From: Adenophora triphylla var. japonica
Taxonomy: Eukaryota; Streptophyta; Magnoliopsida; Asterales; Campanulaceae
Assembly: GCA_022495995.1 (NCBI GenBank)
Contig: JAFEMH010002551.1
Span: 248,001-312,000 of the forward strand
Reading direction: 5' to 3'
DNA: 64,000 bases
Both the position numbers and the translations under genes were made by a program. This document shows positions 38,556 through 50,372 of this stretch, in pieces (position 1 is the stretch's first letter; the number at the start of each line of letters is the position of its first letter). The notes below the pieces were generated by a model. The model was not told the DNA's origin and did no database searches. It worked only from the letters and a program-made list of their open reading frames with translations.

Positions 38556-38799
38556 ATGACAAGTTTTTTGTTGATTTTTGCATGTGACTTTACTTTGTTT
38601 AAGATGTCTAGATAGGTATTTCCTTGTTTTGTGACTGGGCAGAGAGCCTGGGTATTTTTATTTCAGTTAGAACTATGACAATCATGATGCTATTATTAAA
38701 TTGTTTTACTTTTTCCATGTTTTAATTATGATGCTATTATTAAATTGTTTTACTTTATCCATGTTTTAATTATGTTGCAAGTCTACATTTGTTTTTATA

Positions 38800-39128
38800 G
38801 AACTATGCCAAGGCTTAGAGGCAAAGGCATCAGATGGGAAACTTCCAGAAATGAACCTGGTAGAGTTCGTGTTACACGCCAGCACCTTGTAGATGAGCCT
38901 ATCGATGAACCTCTAAGTGGTCAGCCTGGAGGTGGAAATTGCTCTTCCTCGCAAGACCTTGACGAGGATACGGCAGATGGAAGCACTCCTTTTACAGAAG
39001 GTGGTAGCGAGCCTGGACATGAATCAGAGTCCACAGTCAATAAGAGATGTCGTGGTGAGAATAGAGCTCCGCGACCCCCTGAGAATGCTGATCAGAGGAT
39101 ACCAGTTAGTATTCACCGGAACACGTAA
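38800..39128 (+). CDS. TNPA-like first exon of the CACTA element
   Basis: About 108 codons from an ATG near 38804: MPRLRGKGIRWETSRNEPGR, then DEPIDEPLSGQPGGGN and a polar S/E/D-rich stretch ending RIPVSIHRN, followed by GTAAGT, a good splice donor. A close copy lies on the minus strand at 47451-47780. It resembles the N-terminal part of the second CACTA product, which binds subterminal repeats in En/Spm. Confidence 0.6.
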
Positions 39129-39714
39129 GTTAATATAATTCACTCCTTTCTCTTGTGTTTTTATGAATTCAATTAATATTATGTTGCTGAAAATATGTTG
39201 AGAAAGTATACTCTGGTTATACTTCAGAGTTGAGAAATAGAATTGTGCTCATGTTTCCTCAGCTCAGATTTGTATTCAAATAAGAACCATAGACTGCTTT
39301 TGGACTCAACAGGGCAAACAGAATGATAGTGCCAAAAAAGAACAAATTTTCTTAAGGCTTGATATACATTATTGAGTCCATATCTAATGACTTAAGCTGT
39401 TAGATGAGTTGGTAATGTTACATGTATGTTAAATGCATCCTGGTTATATGTTTTCTCCTTCCTGTTCTTGACCTGAATCAGTGTAGGCCTAATTGAGTTC
39501 TAGTAGAGAAAGGTCTTGTTTCAAGGTTCCTATAGTTCCTCAACTATATTGGTCATAGTTTTACTTGGTCAAGAACCTGTGACGCAAAAATTCAATATTA
39601 TTGTCTTGAAAATGCGCCATTTCGCAAAGTATGATACCAGGAAAGAAACTTAATGTTTGTATTAGAGTAGTGCCAATGTATATATAGCTTATGCATAGCC
39701 CATCCCAAAATAAA

Positions 39715-39951
39715 TACTCCCTCCGTCCCAAAATGTTTGTCTCATTTGACTTTTTTGTTGAACTTTGACCGCAAATATATGACAATTTAATTATGTTCAT
39801 GAAATTCTAAAAATTCTTATTGATTCACCATTAATAATATTATCAACAACAACTTTTAAAATTTCATGAACATGATTAATCTCTCATAAATTTGTGGTCA
39901 AAGTTCAACAAAAAAGTCAAATGGGACAAACATTTTGGGACGGAGGGAGTA
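39715..39951. mobile_element. Stowaway-type MITE
   Basis: 237 bp with TA flanks and inverted ends CTCCCTCCGTCCCAAAATGT / ACATTTTGGGACGGAGGGAG. The inner part is also inverted, with AACTTTGACC near both ends. Confidence 0.9.
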
Positions 39952-40189
39952 TCTAATTTTGCAAAAAATTGTCCTAAAATAAATGTCTACTTTTTGGATA
40001 ATTTACTAAATCGTCCATCATCAAACGAGAAGTTATAATTCGCACTTACACTCATTATGCTATGCGGGTAATCCTTTGGTAAATTAAATCAACTAGTAGT
40101 TCTCTCATTTTTTTTTCACTACTCACACACACACATATGCACGCACAGAAGCGCCTAGGAGAGAAATCCTAGGGAGAGAAAGTCTTCCC

Positions 40190-40256
40190 TCTAACTTCTG
40201 GGAGGATCGAACTCATGACCTCCAGATTGGAAGCCATGAGCTCTAGCCAGCAGGTC
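40190..40256 (-). repeat. tRNA-like (SINE-type) segment
   Basis: The minus strand reads CTGGCTAGAGCTCATGGC and, about 30 bases later, ATGAGTTCGATCCTC, similar to Pol III A and B boxes. No full tRNA fold is seen, so this is probably a SINE head. Confidence 0.45.
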
Positions 40257-40689
40257 AAATCTCCATGTGCTAGTAGTTCTCTTGTGTACTCATACAATGT
40301 GGAAATCAATTAATGCTGAATTTCTTTCGTATTAAGTGACAATCAACGTCAATACCTATATGTGTCAATGCATTTAGAATCAATGCATTTACAGCTTGTC
40401 TACCAATAAACATACTCACCACACTCGATGGAAACACAATACCTATATGTGTCACAGCTAGATAATTCACCTTCCCTCACCAATCTTTGTTATCGCTTTG
40501 GGTGTACAAAGATCTCCGCTTCACCAGATATAAACTTTTCGTTAGGTCCATTGGAGTATTATATGGTTTCCCTCCAAAATTTCCAGCCTCCTCAAGTAAA
40601 TCAAGAAGATATTTTCTTTGAGACAAGAAACTCCTTTCTTGGAGTGATCGACTTCAATTCAAAGAAAGTATTTTAGGGTACCCAAGTTA

Positions 40690-41020
40690 ACTCCTTCGTC
40701 GTCTGAAGCTCTCCCTGAAGACATGACTTGAGAGCATCAATGCCCAGTGAGTCACTACCTCACTACCTGTAATCACAATATCATCCACATATTCAACCAA
40801 CACGAGCACCCGTTATTAGTACTAAACTCTAACATCACATAACTAGACCTCATAAACCAAGCGCAGGAGACTGTTTTAACCCATATAAAGACTTTCTCGG
40901 TCTACAACAGACTTTACCTCCATACTCCCCATTTGCTCCATACACACCTCCTGTAAATCACCATGTACAAACGCATTATTCACATTGAGCTGGTATTTAT
41001 TTTTGTCACTCCAATTTGTT
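40690..41020 (-). pseudogene. copia reverse transcriptase fragment
   Basis: The minus strand reads QLNVNNAFVHGDLQEVCMEQ, then ESLY with a frame change into the GLKQSP position, and later EYVDDIVIT, the catalytic region. Multiple frame breaks. It sits inside the large CACTA intron. Confidence 0.75.
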
Positions 41021-41184
41021 TCTGTTCAGATGGTCTTAGGTGTAGTGGTGCAAAGTAGGCTTCATGATTTTTTTATTTGTTTTTTTTGCTGTGAAAGGTG
41101 TGTGGTATTCTTCTTCTCTTTTTGCTTATAATTGATTTGAGTGAGGGCCCTCATCAAATCCTTGTGGAGTAGAATCTTTCTCTT

Positions 41185-41308
41185 GAAAGCAGCCACTTGC
41201 ATTTATACAGGGTAAGGCTTGCCTACATTTCACCCTTGTGGTGGGGACCCTTCCCCGGACCCCCGCTACGCGAGGATGCCTTATGCACTGGGCTACCCTT
41301 TTTTATTG
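41185..41308 (+). mobile_element. Au-like SINE, 3' part
   Basis: GAAAGCAGCCACTTGC, ACAGGGTAAGGCTTGCCTAC, CCCTTGTGGTGGGGACCCTT, CCCCGGACCCCCGCTACGCG and CACTGGGCTACCCTTTTTT follow the known plant Au SINE 3' sequence closely and end in a T run. Confidence 0.75.
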
Positions 41309-41955
41309 TTCTTTCATCTGTATTAGCGAATCTAAAGCCGTCCTAGATACAACTAATCGTGGAAAACCAATATTCTTTCACTTATTCAGTCATATGATGC
41401 ACCATATTTGATTGTTTAAACCTTGGAACCATTAAGTGTACTTTCCTTTGAAATATGATGTTTTATTAGTTAACATTTCCATGTGAATTAGAATGAGGTG
41501 TTTATTTTATTACGTATCTCATTGTTGTGAAAAAATATCAATAAGAAATATTTACAGTGAAATAGTGGAAATGATTAGCAATGGATAAAAAAATTGTAAA
41601 TAACACCAATGTGATAGACACAAATAGTACATGATGCAAAAAGTTTAAGCCTCAAACAAAAAGTTAATATGTCAAAGGAAGGTGGCAACAATATGTTTGA
41701 AATGCTTGTTTTACCATTTCCAGATCAACAAAAGGGTAATGATCAGCTGGAAACAAATAGCCATTGCAGTTTAATCAACCCAAAAGCAATTGCTAGTTTC
41801 TCACTATGCCATTGCAGAAGCTTTTCTTTTTGTTCTTCCCCTACAATATGTTTGAAATGCTTGTTTTACCATTTCCGTTTATATTAACTTAATAGAAGCA
41901 GTTTCATTTTGACGAATATGTTTTTCTTTTAGATGTTTGAGCTGGTATAATTTTC
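41309..41955. other. CACTA intron, no gene
   Basis: AT-rich. A 39-bp direct repeat containing ATGTTTGAAATGCTTGTTTT lies at 41690-41728 and 41848-41876. Confidence 0.5.
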
Positions 41956-41962
41956 TTTCAGC

Positions 41963-43184
41963 TTGGTAGTTCCAGAGCAGGACGATGATATCAAGTTTCC
42001 TAGTGTTGCTAAAGGAATAACAAATACAATTCAAGGAAAATTTGTTGTCGGTGAGGATGGTCCCACATGGAAGAAAGTACCCGACGGGATGAAAAATTAC
42101 TATTTCAAGGAATGGAATGTAATATCTCCATATTCAATCCAATTAATTAGCTAATTTATATATATGCTTAATATAACATATGTTTTTAACTTCCTAATTG
42201 CAGAGCCATTACAAGTGCATTGAAACTTATCCGGAAAGACTAGTTCGAAAAATTTGAAATACGATGGCTTGTTAACAGTACAAACGGATGTGTCGTAGGG
42301 GACGACAACAATTCACCCGTAGTGGGCACCCATCTTGGTGCACGCAGCATGACTGGAACCGGCATTTGCTATTTTATGCAAATGACAAGGCGAGGAAGAA
42401 GTGTGAACAAGCAAGAAAAAATGGTAAGTCGGACCGCAATGGTTTGGGATTAACTAAACATTCAGGGGGGTCAAAGAGTTTTGCCTCACATGAGCTTGCG
42501 TTGGTAAGAGTTTATCTATTGTTTATATAGTTTGTCATTACAGATAAAGAAGATAAGAGGACATTATTATTCTCTGTCATTATTACAGATAAAGAAGAAT
42601 CATGACAAAGTAATCACAGAAGATGACGTTTTCCATTGAACCCACAAGAGAAAGCAAGGAAGTGGCGAGTTTGTGAATATTAAGTCCAAAAAAATCTTTG
42701 TGAGTTTAATCTAAATGTTTTATTAATTTTATTACTTCACTCTAAACGTTTAATTCTACTTGATCGCTATTGAAATTGTATCTTTGATTTCAATGCTCCT
42801 TTTATTATTTATAAAATGCAAATAGAAAAGTTACTTATAATATTTGTTTATTTACATTTTAGGAGGATTATACTGCTCGAAAGAAAGGTGATAGTTTTGA
42901 TTCCACAACTTGGGTGGATGTATCTGGTGGTGTTGTAAAGAATCGTTTGTACAGCTTTGGTTCCTCCGTCTGAGATCTTGACTAGCTGCACGATTTCCTC
43001 ATCTACATGTTCAAATGGAGATTTCACACAGACGCAAGAGTTTGAAGATAAGTTGAACGAAAGAGTTGAGAAAATGAGGGATGAAGTCACGACAAAAATA
43101 CAATCCACATGTGAGGCTAAATTTGAGGAACTGAAAAATGATTTCCGGTTGCAATTCCAAAAGATGCTCAAATCGGGGACTTAG
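41963..43184 (+). pseudogene. TNPA-like 3' exons of the CACTA element (left arm of the inverted repeat)
   Basis: Three pieces: LVVPEQDDDIKFPSVAKGIT with WKKVPDGMKNYYFKEW (41963-42117); RRGRQQFTRSGHPSWCTQHD with KARKKCEQARKNGKSDRN and LTKHSGGSKSFASHELA (about 42290-42506); TWVDVSGGVVKNRLYSFG (about 42907-42965) and a coiled-coil-like end FEDKLNERVEKMRDEVTTKI (43040-43099). The middle block is typical of plant transposases of the Ptta/En/Spm group. A frame break near 42970 and stops near 42255 show decay. Confidence 0.72.
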
Positions 43185-43211
43185 AGGCTTCAAGCATCGT
43201 CCACGAGCTCC

Positions 43212-44205
43212 TATGTGGATTGTATTTTTGCCGTGACTTCATCCCTCATTTTCTCAACTCTTTCGTTCAACTTATCTTCAAACTCTTGGGTCTGTGTGAA
43301 ATCTCCATTTGAACATGCAGACGAGGAAATCGTGCTGCTACTCAAGATCTCTGATGCATGAACCAACGAACCAAAACCGTACAAATGATTCTTTACAACA
43401 CTACCGGATACATCCACCCAAGTTGTGGAATCAAAACCATCACCTTTCTTTCGAGCAGTATAATCCTCCTAAAATATAAATAAATAAATATTATAAGTAA
43501 CTTTTCTATTTGCATTTTATAAATAATAAAAAGAGCGTTGAGATCAAAGATACACTTTCAATAGCGATCGAGTATAATTAAATGTTTAGAGTGAAGTGAT
43601 AAAATTAATAAAACATTAAGATTAAACTCACAATAGATAAACTCTTACCGACGCAAGCTCATGTGAGGCAAAACTCTTTGACCCCCCTGAATGTTTAGTT
43701 AAGCCCAAACCTTTGCGGTCTGACTTGCGATTTTTTCTTGCTTGTTCACACTTCTTCCTCGCCTTGTCATTTGCATAAAATAAGAAATGCCAGTTCCAGT
43801 CATGCTGCGTGCACCAAGATGGGTGCCCACTACGGGTGAATTGCTGTCGTCCCCTATGACACATCCGTTTGTACTGTTCACAAGCCATCGTATTCTAAAT
43901 TTTTCGAACTTGTCTTTCCGGTTTTCAATGCACTTGTAATGGCTCTGCAACTAGGAAGTTAAAAACATATGTTATATTAAGCATATATAAATTAACTAAT
44001 TAATTGGATTGAATATGGAGATATTACATTCCATTCCTTCAAATAGTAATCTTTCATCTCCTCGGGTACTTTCTTTTATGTGGGACCATCCTCACCGACA
44101 ACGAAATTTCCTTGAATTGCATTTGTTATTCCTTTAGCAACACAAGGAAACTTGATACCATCGTCCTGCTCTGGAACTACCAAGCTGAAAGAAAATTATA
44201 CCAGC
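43212..44205 (-). pseudogene. TNPA-like 3' exons, inverted copy (right arm)
   Basis: The same three pieces as 41963-43107 in opposite orientation: FEDKLNERVEKMRDEVTAKI, RRGRQQFTRSGHPSWCTQHD, LTKHSGGSKSFASHELA, and LVVPEQDDGIKFPCVAKGIT near 44190. A segment present in the left arm (about 42540-42680) is missing. One stop replaces the W of WKKVP. Confidence 0.8.
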
Positions 44206-44243
44206 TCAAACAGTTAACCCAATATACTTTTATTACGATATAA

Positions 44244-44525
44244 ATACTCCCTCCGTCCCATAACAAGTGACACACTTTTCTATTTTGGGCGTCCCACTGA
44301 TAAGTCACACTTCCTAAAATGGCAAAGAATCTTTACTATTCCCTCCACTCATTCTCTCTCCTACATTATTTTAATACTCACAACACCATTATAATTTACT
44401 ATTCTCTCCACTCATTCTCTCTCCTACTCAACTATCTACACTCACAACACATCAACCTTTTCAATTTTTCCTTAATTCCCGTGCGAAACAGTAACTGTGT
44501 CACTTATTACGGGACGGAGGGAGTA
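44244..44525. mobile_element. Stowaway-type MITE
   Basis: The ends CTCCCTCCGTCCCATAACAA / TTACGGGACGGAGGGAGT lie between TA dinucleotides; 282 bp. Confidence 0.88.
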
Positions 44526-44619
44526 TTGTGTAATGTACGTTGTTCAATAGTTTAAAGCATAATAAATGTCAGCAACCGATAGAAGAACAATAGACCCTAC
44601 TCGAGCAATAAGAATACAA

Positions 44620-45483
44620 CTTTCAAAACAATAAAGCTTTTCTGCAGCAAGAACATGATAGCAACAAATTTGTCCTAAATGTAGTTTCCTTCACAGCAAT
44701 AAACAAAGTAAACAGATTATCAAAATGGAATGTTACCCTAAAAAACAACTCTATTTAAAACAACTCCATAGATAAAACAAAGTAATCGTAACATTGTCTA
44801 TTTGAACGCATGCTCTTTTAAAACTACGTTAACAGAAAAAAAGGCTTATCAGCCATTTATTCTCCTGGATGGCAGCCACCACCAACTCGTGCGAAATCAC
44901 CCAAGCTGGGCAGAAGGAAGGGCTGCAGTGATACAGCTGGTTTAGATAAGAGACTGGAAGCGAACGGTCAAGGGACCCGCCACAGTCTCAACATATACAG
45001 AGACCCCACCACTGTTTCAATGACAAGCAGGAAAGATAATGCTCCTCGCAAAATTAAAGAAGCAATAGAGAAAGATGACTCAGTTTTAGTCAATGCTAAT
45101 GGACGGGTGAATGATGAAATTACTATTATTCAGTCCTAACTCCTGGCAGTTCCTAAATTCAACAGGAAAAAAACACTTCATTTTCTTTTTATTTCTTTTT
45201 TTGGCTGCTTGAAGGAACGTGCGTCTGATTTCCTTAACCTGCAAACGCTTTTTGCAGTGGGTTTGTGGTAATGTTATACAGCAAGTGTAAATTTTTTTAT
45301 GCCTATTTCTATGGCAAAAGAGTTCCCTTTTTGTTGTAAATGTCATTCCTTTATCTATCTATTTTCACACAGCTGACCTTTCAAAACAATAAAGCTTTTC
45401 TGCAGCAGGAACATGATAGCAACAAATTTGTCCTAAATGTAGTTTCATTCACAGCAATAAACAAAGTAAACGGATTATCAAAG
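44620..45483. repeat. pair of 100-bp direct repeats
   Basis: 44620-44725 and 45379-45480 share AATAAAGCTTTTCTGCAGCA, GAACATGATAGCAACAAATT and GTCCTAAATGTAGTTTC. The DNA between them has no recognised gene. Confidence 0.75.
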
Positions 45484-45499
45484 TCGCTGAATCAGTCAG

Positions 45500-47425
45500 A
45501 AAGACTGCTAAAATAGAGAATATCCGTTAGAATGGGTCACATAAACATGGGTGTCATATACAGAAAACAGAACCCGAAAAGAGAACTCAGTTTAGCACCC
45601 AAAAGATGGTCTAGAAGAGGATGGTGCCTGAATGCATGACAAATCTTGTGTTATATAGGTATGATATCCCATCCAAAGTGTAATCTGATTAGAATCAGAA
45701 TGGAGCCTCTAAAGTAATTTTAACTGCATAATTTTGTTTAAAATTTCCATATTTTTTATACCAAGGCCTCCCAAATGAATAGGCATCTCCATTTTGTCCC
45801 AAGCAACCAAAAAAATACCAGAGTGAGAAGGCTGAGAGCTCCAATAGAATTTTATGATGGCTCCCTTTATTTTAGTAACGACTCTTTTAGGTAAAGGAAC
45901 CGAAGACATCGAATAGACTGGAATTGCCTGAAAAGTGTCTTTAATTAGAGTGAGACGACCTGCTCTAGAGAGTAATCTTTTATGCCAGGAGCTCAATCTT
46001 TAAGAAAGTGATTCGTTAATAGACCGGAAAAGAATTGAGTTACCCTCCCCGTGAGAAGGGGTAGACCAAAGTACTAGTATGTACCACTTAAAGGACCGAA
46101 TATTGAGAAGCGAGGAAGTACGAGCTTTATTTTGATAAGAAGTAAACGGGGAAAAAAAGAAGTAAACGGGGAAAAAAGCAGGGATGACTTTTCAAAATTT
46201 AAAACTTGACCGGAAGCATTACAAAAGCTTGTAAAAAGTTAATAAAAATTCCTCACCGAATGGTCATCATTTTTTAGAAAAACAAAAAAGTCATCAGCGA
46301 AAGCTAACAAAACAATTTTTGGTCCAGTTCGGCTGGTAGAAAAAGTTTTAATACTAGAAGATTTCACTTTCGCAGCCATAGAGATTAGAAACATATCCAA
46401 AATAAGGATAAAAAGATAGGGTGATAAAGGATCCCCTTGTCAAAGACCTCGAGTAGCATGAAAACAAGAATCAACCTGCCCATTAATCACCACTAAGATA
46501 CAGTGGTGATTCAATTCATAATACAATCAATCCAAATCATAGGAAAATCATAAAGCTCGAGCACTTTTAACACAAAGGTCCATTCCACCTGACCATAAGC
46601 TTTAGAAAGATCTACTTTTATAGCTACCTCACCCATTTTTGTCTTATGTTTCCTCATAGAGCGCAAAATATCATGGGAAATGAGTATATTATCTTGAATA
46701 AACCTTTTGGGCACAAAAATTTGCATAAATTCAAGATCAGAAATAGGAAAAGTAGATTAAACTTGTCTTCCGATGACAGCAAGGTCACCTGAGGCCACTC
46801 AAACTCGTGAGAGTTATTAGAACTGGAAAAGAGGTTTTCAAAATAAAGCGTAAACTTCTATTAAATAATCTGTAAGTCAGTTACCCACCCATCAGAGGGG
46901 TTAAATAAGGAGGTAATTTTATTATGACGCCGACGACCCTGAACAAAAGCATGAAAAGCTTCAGTACTACAGTCCCCAAATTTCAACCAAGAGATGCGAG
47001 AACGAGCCTGCCAATATTTTTGTTCCCCCTCTTGTGCTTTCGTTAGATCCCTATACAGCTCACATTCAATATTCTGACGACTATAGGAAGGAAAGTGAAT
47101 TAAACGGGACTGAACTTGTTCAAGAGCTCTTTGAATGTCTAAGATCCTACTTGCCCAATTAACTATAAAATGTTTATGCCACCTATTGGAAACACTTGCA
47201 ATCATATGTAATCGAGAGGAGATATTGGCCGGCCCATTTAACCTAGGAGGCTCATAAATTTAGAATGAACTAATCCAAGATATGATTGGTTTTCAGCCCA
47301 AGAAAAGGCATAGTAAAACGACAGGGCCCAAACTTAATTTGGTGATTAATGGTAACAGAAATAGGTCGGTGATCAGAGCCATAAAAAGTAGATGATGAAC
47401 TTGAGCACGATTAAATGCATGAATC
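45500..47425 (-). mobile_element. L1-type LINE, 5' truncated and decayed
   Basis: On the minus strand: the endonuclease end FYGSDHRPIS (about 47385-47355), linker with KYWQARSRISWLKFGDCSTE (46861-47205), RT block DLSKAYGQVEWTFVLKVLEL (about 46610-46551), QGDPLSPYLFILILDMFLIS (about 46440-46380; the preceding R is a stop), catalytic FADDFFVFLKND (about 46300-46265), and the C-terminal SSWHKRLLSRAGRLTLIKDT to GGLGIKNMEILNKIMQLKLL (45996-45709), continuing RLHSDSNQIT. Several stops. The order endonuclease, RT, C-terminal domain is that of plant L1 elements. It lies in the minus-strand CACTA intron. Confidence 0.85.
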
Positions 47426-47450
47426 CAAGAAAGGAGTGAATTATATTAAC

Positions 47451-47780
47451 TTACGTATTCCGGTGAATAATAACTGGTATCCTCTGATCAGCATTCTCAG
47501 ATGCTCGCGGAGCTCTATTCTCACAGCGACTTCTCCTATTGACTGTGGACTCTGAATCATGTCCAGGCTCGCTACCGCCTTCTGTAAAAGGAGTGCTTCC
47601 ATCTGCCGTATCCTCGTCAAGCTCTTGCGAGGAAGAGATATTTCCACCCCCAGGCTGATCACTAAGAAGTTCATCGATAGGCTCATCTACAAGGTGCTGG
47701 CGTGTAACACGAACTCTACCAGGTTCATTTCTGGAAGTTTCCCATCTGCTGCCTGTGCCTCTAACCCTTGGCATAGTACT
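47451..47780 (-). CDS. TNPA-like first exon, inverted copy
   Basis: MPRVRGTGSRWETSRNEPGR to RIPVIIHRN, close to the plus-strand exon at 38800-39128, followed by a GTAAGT donor. Differences are scattered substitutions without a frame break. Confidence 0.6.
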   Translation of the reverse strand, partial: STMPRVRGTGSRWETSRNEPGRVRVTRQHLVDEPIDELLSDQPGGGNISSSQELDEDTADGSTPFTEGGSEPGHDSESTVNRRSRCENRAPRASENADQRIPVIIHRNT

Positions 47781-47943
47781 ATATATATATATATCCAAAA
47801 AAAATAAAAACAAATGTAGACTTGCAACATAATTAAAACATGGATAAAGTAAAACAATTTAATAGCATCATTAATTGTGAGTGAAATAGTTAAGGAGGTC
47901 GATTAATAGAAGAAGATGGAGCAAGAGTGTTGATGTTGCTTAC

Positions 47944-48472
47944 ATTGATAGTTTTCCTGAAGTTTTTGGGGTCATCGGGGTCTTCGAAAGGGTATGCTCC
48001 AACCAACATAACATAAAGAGTGACTCCACATGACCATACATCTGCCAACTACAGTAGTATATATAAAACCAAATGATCAGCAGATTAAGAAGAAGATGAA
48101 GTGCGTACCTTTCCATCGTATTCTCTACGCGAAAGAACCTCTGGGGCAATGTAAGCTGGGGTTCCCACCGTTGACTTGGGTCTTGAATGCAACAGCGAGG
48201 ACTGGAGCAGTACAGATAAGCAAATTAGTCTAAAACTTTACCAAATATAAAGAAATGTGAGAAAGAAGCTAGAAAAAGAAAATGGGAAAAGAGGTTGAAG
48301 AACCTTGGAGTAACCAAAATCGCAGATTTTGAGGCGGGGAGCACGACTCCCATCTAATAGTGTGTTTTCCAACTTGAGATCTCTATGGCATATTTGCTGA
48401 AATGGAGGAAGAAATGAGATTATCACTCCAAACTTTTGGGATTCTGGGTTTCTGTAAGTGTAATAATACTCC

Positions 48473-48532
<60 letters not shown>

Positions 48533-49022
48533 GGGAATATTATATTACCATGGCATGGCAGAAGCAGACCCCAGAAATCAACTGTTGGAAGAAGTATCTA
48601 GCCTGCCAATTAAAATGAAATGTATTGAGAAGAGGTTTATATATAGATAGATAGAGCAGATGAAAAGAAAAGATGAAGTTAATAAGAAATATGTACATAC
48701 CTCATCCTCGCTAAATCTACCAGCAGAGCAGATGCGTTCAAAGAGCTCGCCTCCAGCGGCATACTCCATGACAATAGCGAGATGGGTGGGGGTCAATACC
48801 ACCTCCTTGAAACGAATGATGTTTGGGTGACGCAGAGATCTGTGGTTTATAATCTCTCTAGCAACATTTTCATCAATCTGCATATATAATTGCACAATCA
48901 TCCTCCACAACCATTATTATATGTGTGTGCTGTAATTACCTTATGACCACGCTGGATGTATTTCATAGCGACTAGATCCTTGGTTTCTTTGTGCCCGAGA
49001 AGCTTAGCAACTCCAAATTTCT
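47944..49022 (-). pseudogene. SnRK2 protein kinase fragment, six exons, both ends missing
   Basis: SnRK2 kinases act in ABA and osmotic-stress signalling. Exons on the minus strand: about 49022-48940 (FGVAKLLGHKETKDLVAMKY, ATP-site Lys in VAMKY), 48877-48701 ([20 protein letters not shown] to [13 protein letters not shown]), 48602-48549 ([18 protein letters not shown]), 48396-48304 ([16 protein letters not shown] with catalytic HRD; DFGYSK), 48201-48109 ([20 protein letters not shown], activation loop) and 48048-47944 ([20 protein letters not shown]). Splice sites agree with the family. The glycine-rich start (before FGVAK) and everything after KNFRKTIN, including the regulatory C-terminus, are absent; CACTA sequence begins there. 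Intact reading in six exons suggests recent breakage. Best resemblance is subclass 1 (SnRK2.4/2.10), from memory. Confidence 0.85.
48481..48531. repeat. (GA)n microsatellite in an SnRK2 intron
   Basis: About 25 GA units between two kinase exons, about 18 bases from the end of the exon at 48549. Confidence 0.9.
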
Positions 49023-50176
49023 TTCAACCCCTCAAATTTGCAAAACAACTGCCCCATCCTCACCACCCGAACTAACATATAAAGCTATAAAAGCAGTAAA
49101 GCACAGAATAGCTTTAATCTATGTTTTTGTATTACTGAGAAAATTTATATCCATGATTTGCTAGCAATTCCTTGATGCATTTTTGTTGGTCTATAATCTC
49201 AACACAAAGTTCACTAAGCCACTTTGTGCAGACTATGTAAAAATCACTTAACCGAAAATCATTCAAGCATATGCACATAAATTAAAACATTCATGTACCT
49301 CTACTATGCAAGCCACTTGCAACTCACTTCTGCTAGATCAAACAAGTCCCTGCTGATATGATTGTATGATCAGTCAATGAGACAATACAGAGACATTTCA
49401 TCAAACAATATGAGGACATATACGATAAAAACAGTTTCACATGGGCAACAAAAGGAAAGAAAGGAGCACTTCAGATCAATCAAACGCTCCAACAAGCTGA
49501 AATTAGCATGAATCTAAAACACAGTTGCTTGAACTACAACTAAATTGAATACCTAGGAATTGAAATTCAACAAATTCAATAGCTATCAGAAAAAAATCTT
49601 AGAAAAATTGGGCAACATTGATTAGTAACGGGAATGGAATTAGGTCATCAAACATGAACTAGGTTTTCCCAAATTAAATTCTGAATAATCAGCTCTACGC
49701 TGTCAAAACAGAGCAATTAGTTGAATGTTACAAATGCAAAGATTTCTTACAGAAAATCATGGAACCTTACCTAGAGAGAGAATCAGGAAAAGGTTGGAGA
49801 AGCAGTTTAGTTTGAAATATCGACCGCGCCGGTAATTTGTGATACCAAATTTTAAGCACCACCAACAATTGCAACCCTAAGAGAGTTTCATTCATGATGG
49901 GAGAGTTCATATTCTGGCATATAAGCATATTAATTAGGTTTATCAGTACCTTGTTCAATTCGGCGGAGAGGGAAGGAGATGTATTTGGGCGTCGTAGGAG
50001 ACGCCGGCACCACGAATTTCGCCGGAAGTAGACGCAGCAGTGAAGTCGCAGTAGTGGAGAGAGAGAGAGAGAGAGAGAGAGTGAGAGCGAGGGCGAGAAG
50101 AGAAAGGGGAAAAAGAACGGCGTCGCGTTTGCGGTTTGTCCAGGTTAGTTAGGTTAGGTCGCAAAGTAAGTAAGCA
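49023..50176. other. upstream region of the SnRK2 fragment
   Basis: Mostly AT-rich with no clear gene. Next to the kinase exon (49030-49080) the minus strand reads VSSGGEDGAVVLQ, reminiscent of a WD repeat, but it is too short to assign. 49955-50176 is GC-richer with a GA repeat (50058-50081) and looks like a promoter or 5' UTR of a gene on the minus strand. Confidence 0.4.
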
Positions 50177-50372
50177 AAGTAAAACGGGCAAATTGCAAAT
50201 GAGAATTGTTCAGGGTTCTAAAAGACCCGCCTCAGCCCTGTCTGTCTAAGGCGCTAGGCCCCTTTTCAACCTAGTTCTAAGTTTTTTTTAGGTATCGACT
50301 AATTCTGACTAGTCCCCGTCTACAGCTCCATCGCACAGATCCGCCTGCTTTTTAACCTTGAAATTGTTATTC

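Larger units (their letters stand above)
34690..43195 (+). mobile_element. CACTA (En/Spm) element, plus strand
   Basis: The order is typical of plant CACTA elements: TNP2-type transposase (34768-36165 and 36314-36505), a DUF4218-like region (36540-37050 and about 37480-37510), a DUF4216-like region (37625-38176), an acidic second protein (38154-38555) and TNPA/Transposase_24-like exons (38800-39128, about 41963-43184). I do not see CACTA termini at either edge; the left edge is cut against SCPL sequence and the right edge meets an inverted copy. Confidence 0.8.
43200..47880 (-). mobile_element. CACTA element, minus strand, partial
   Basis: It contains the inverted TNPA-like exons (43212-44205) and, after an intron filled by a MITE and a LINE, the first exon (47451-47780). 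No TNP2 is present. It ends against the SnRK2 fragment, whose 3' exons are missing. Confidence 0.7.

Noticed and set aside
49030..49080. WD-repeat-like VSSGGEDGAVVLQ next to the SnRK2 exon.
   Set aside because: Too short, and followed by a stop; could be chance.
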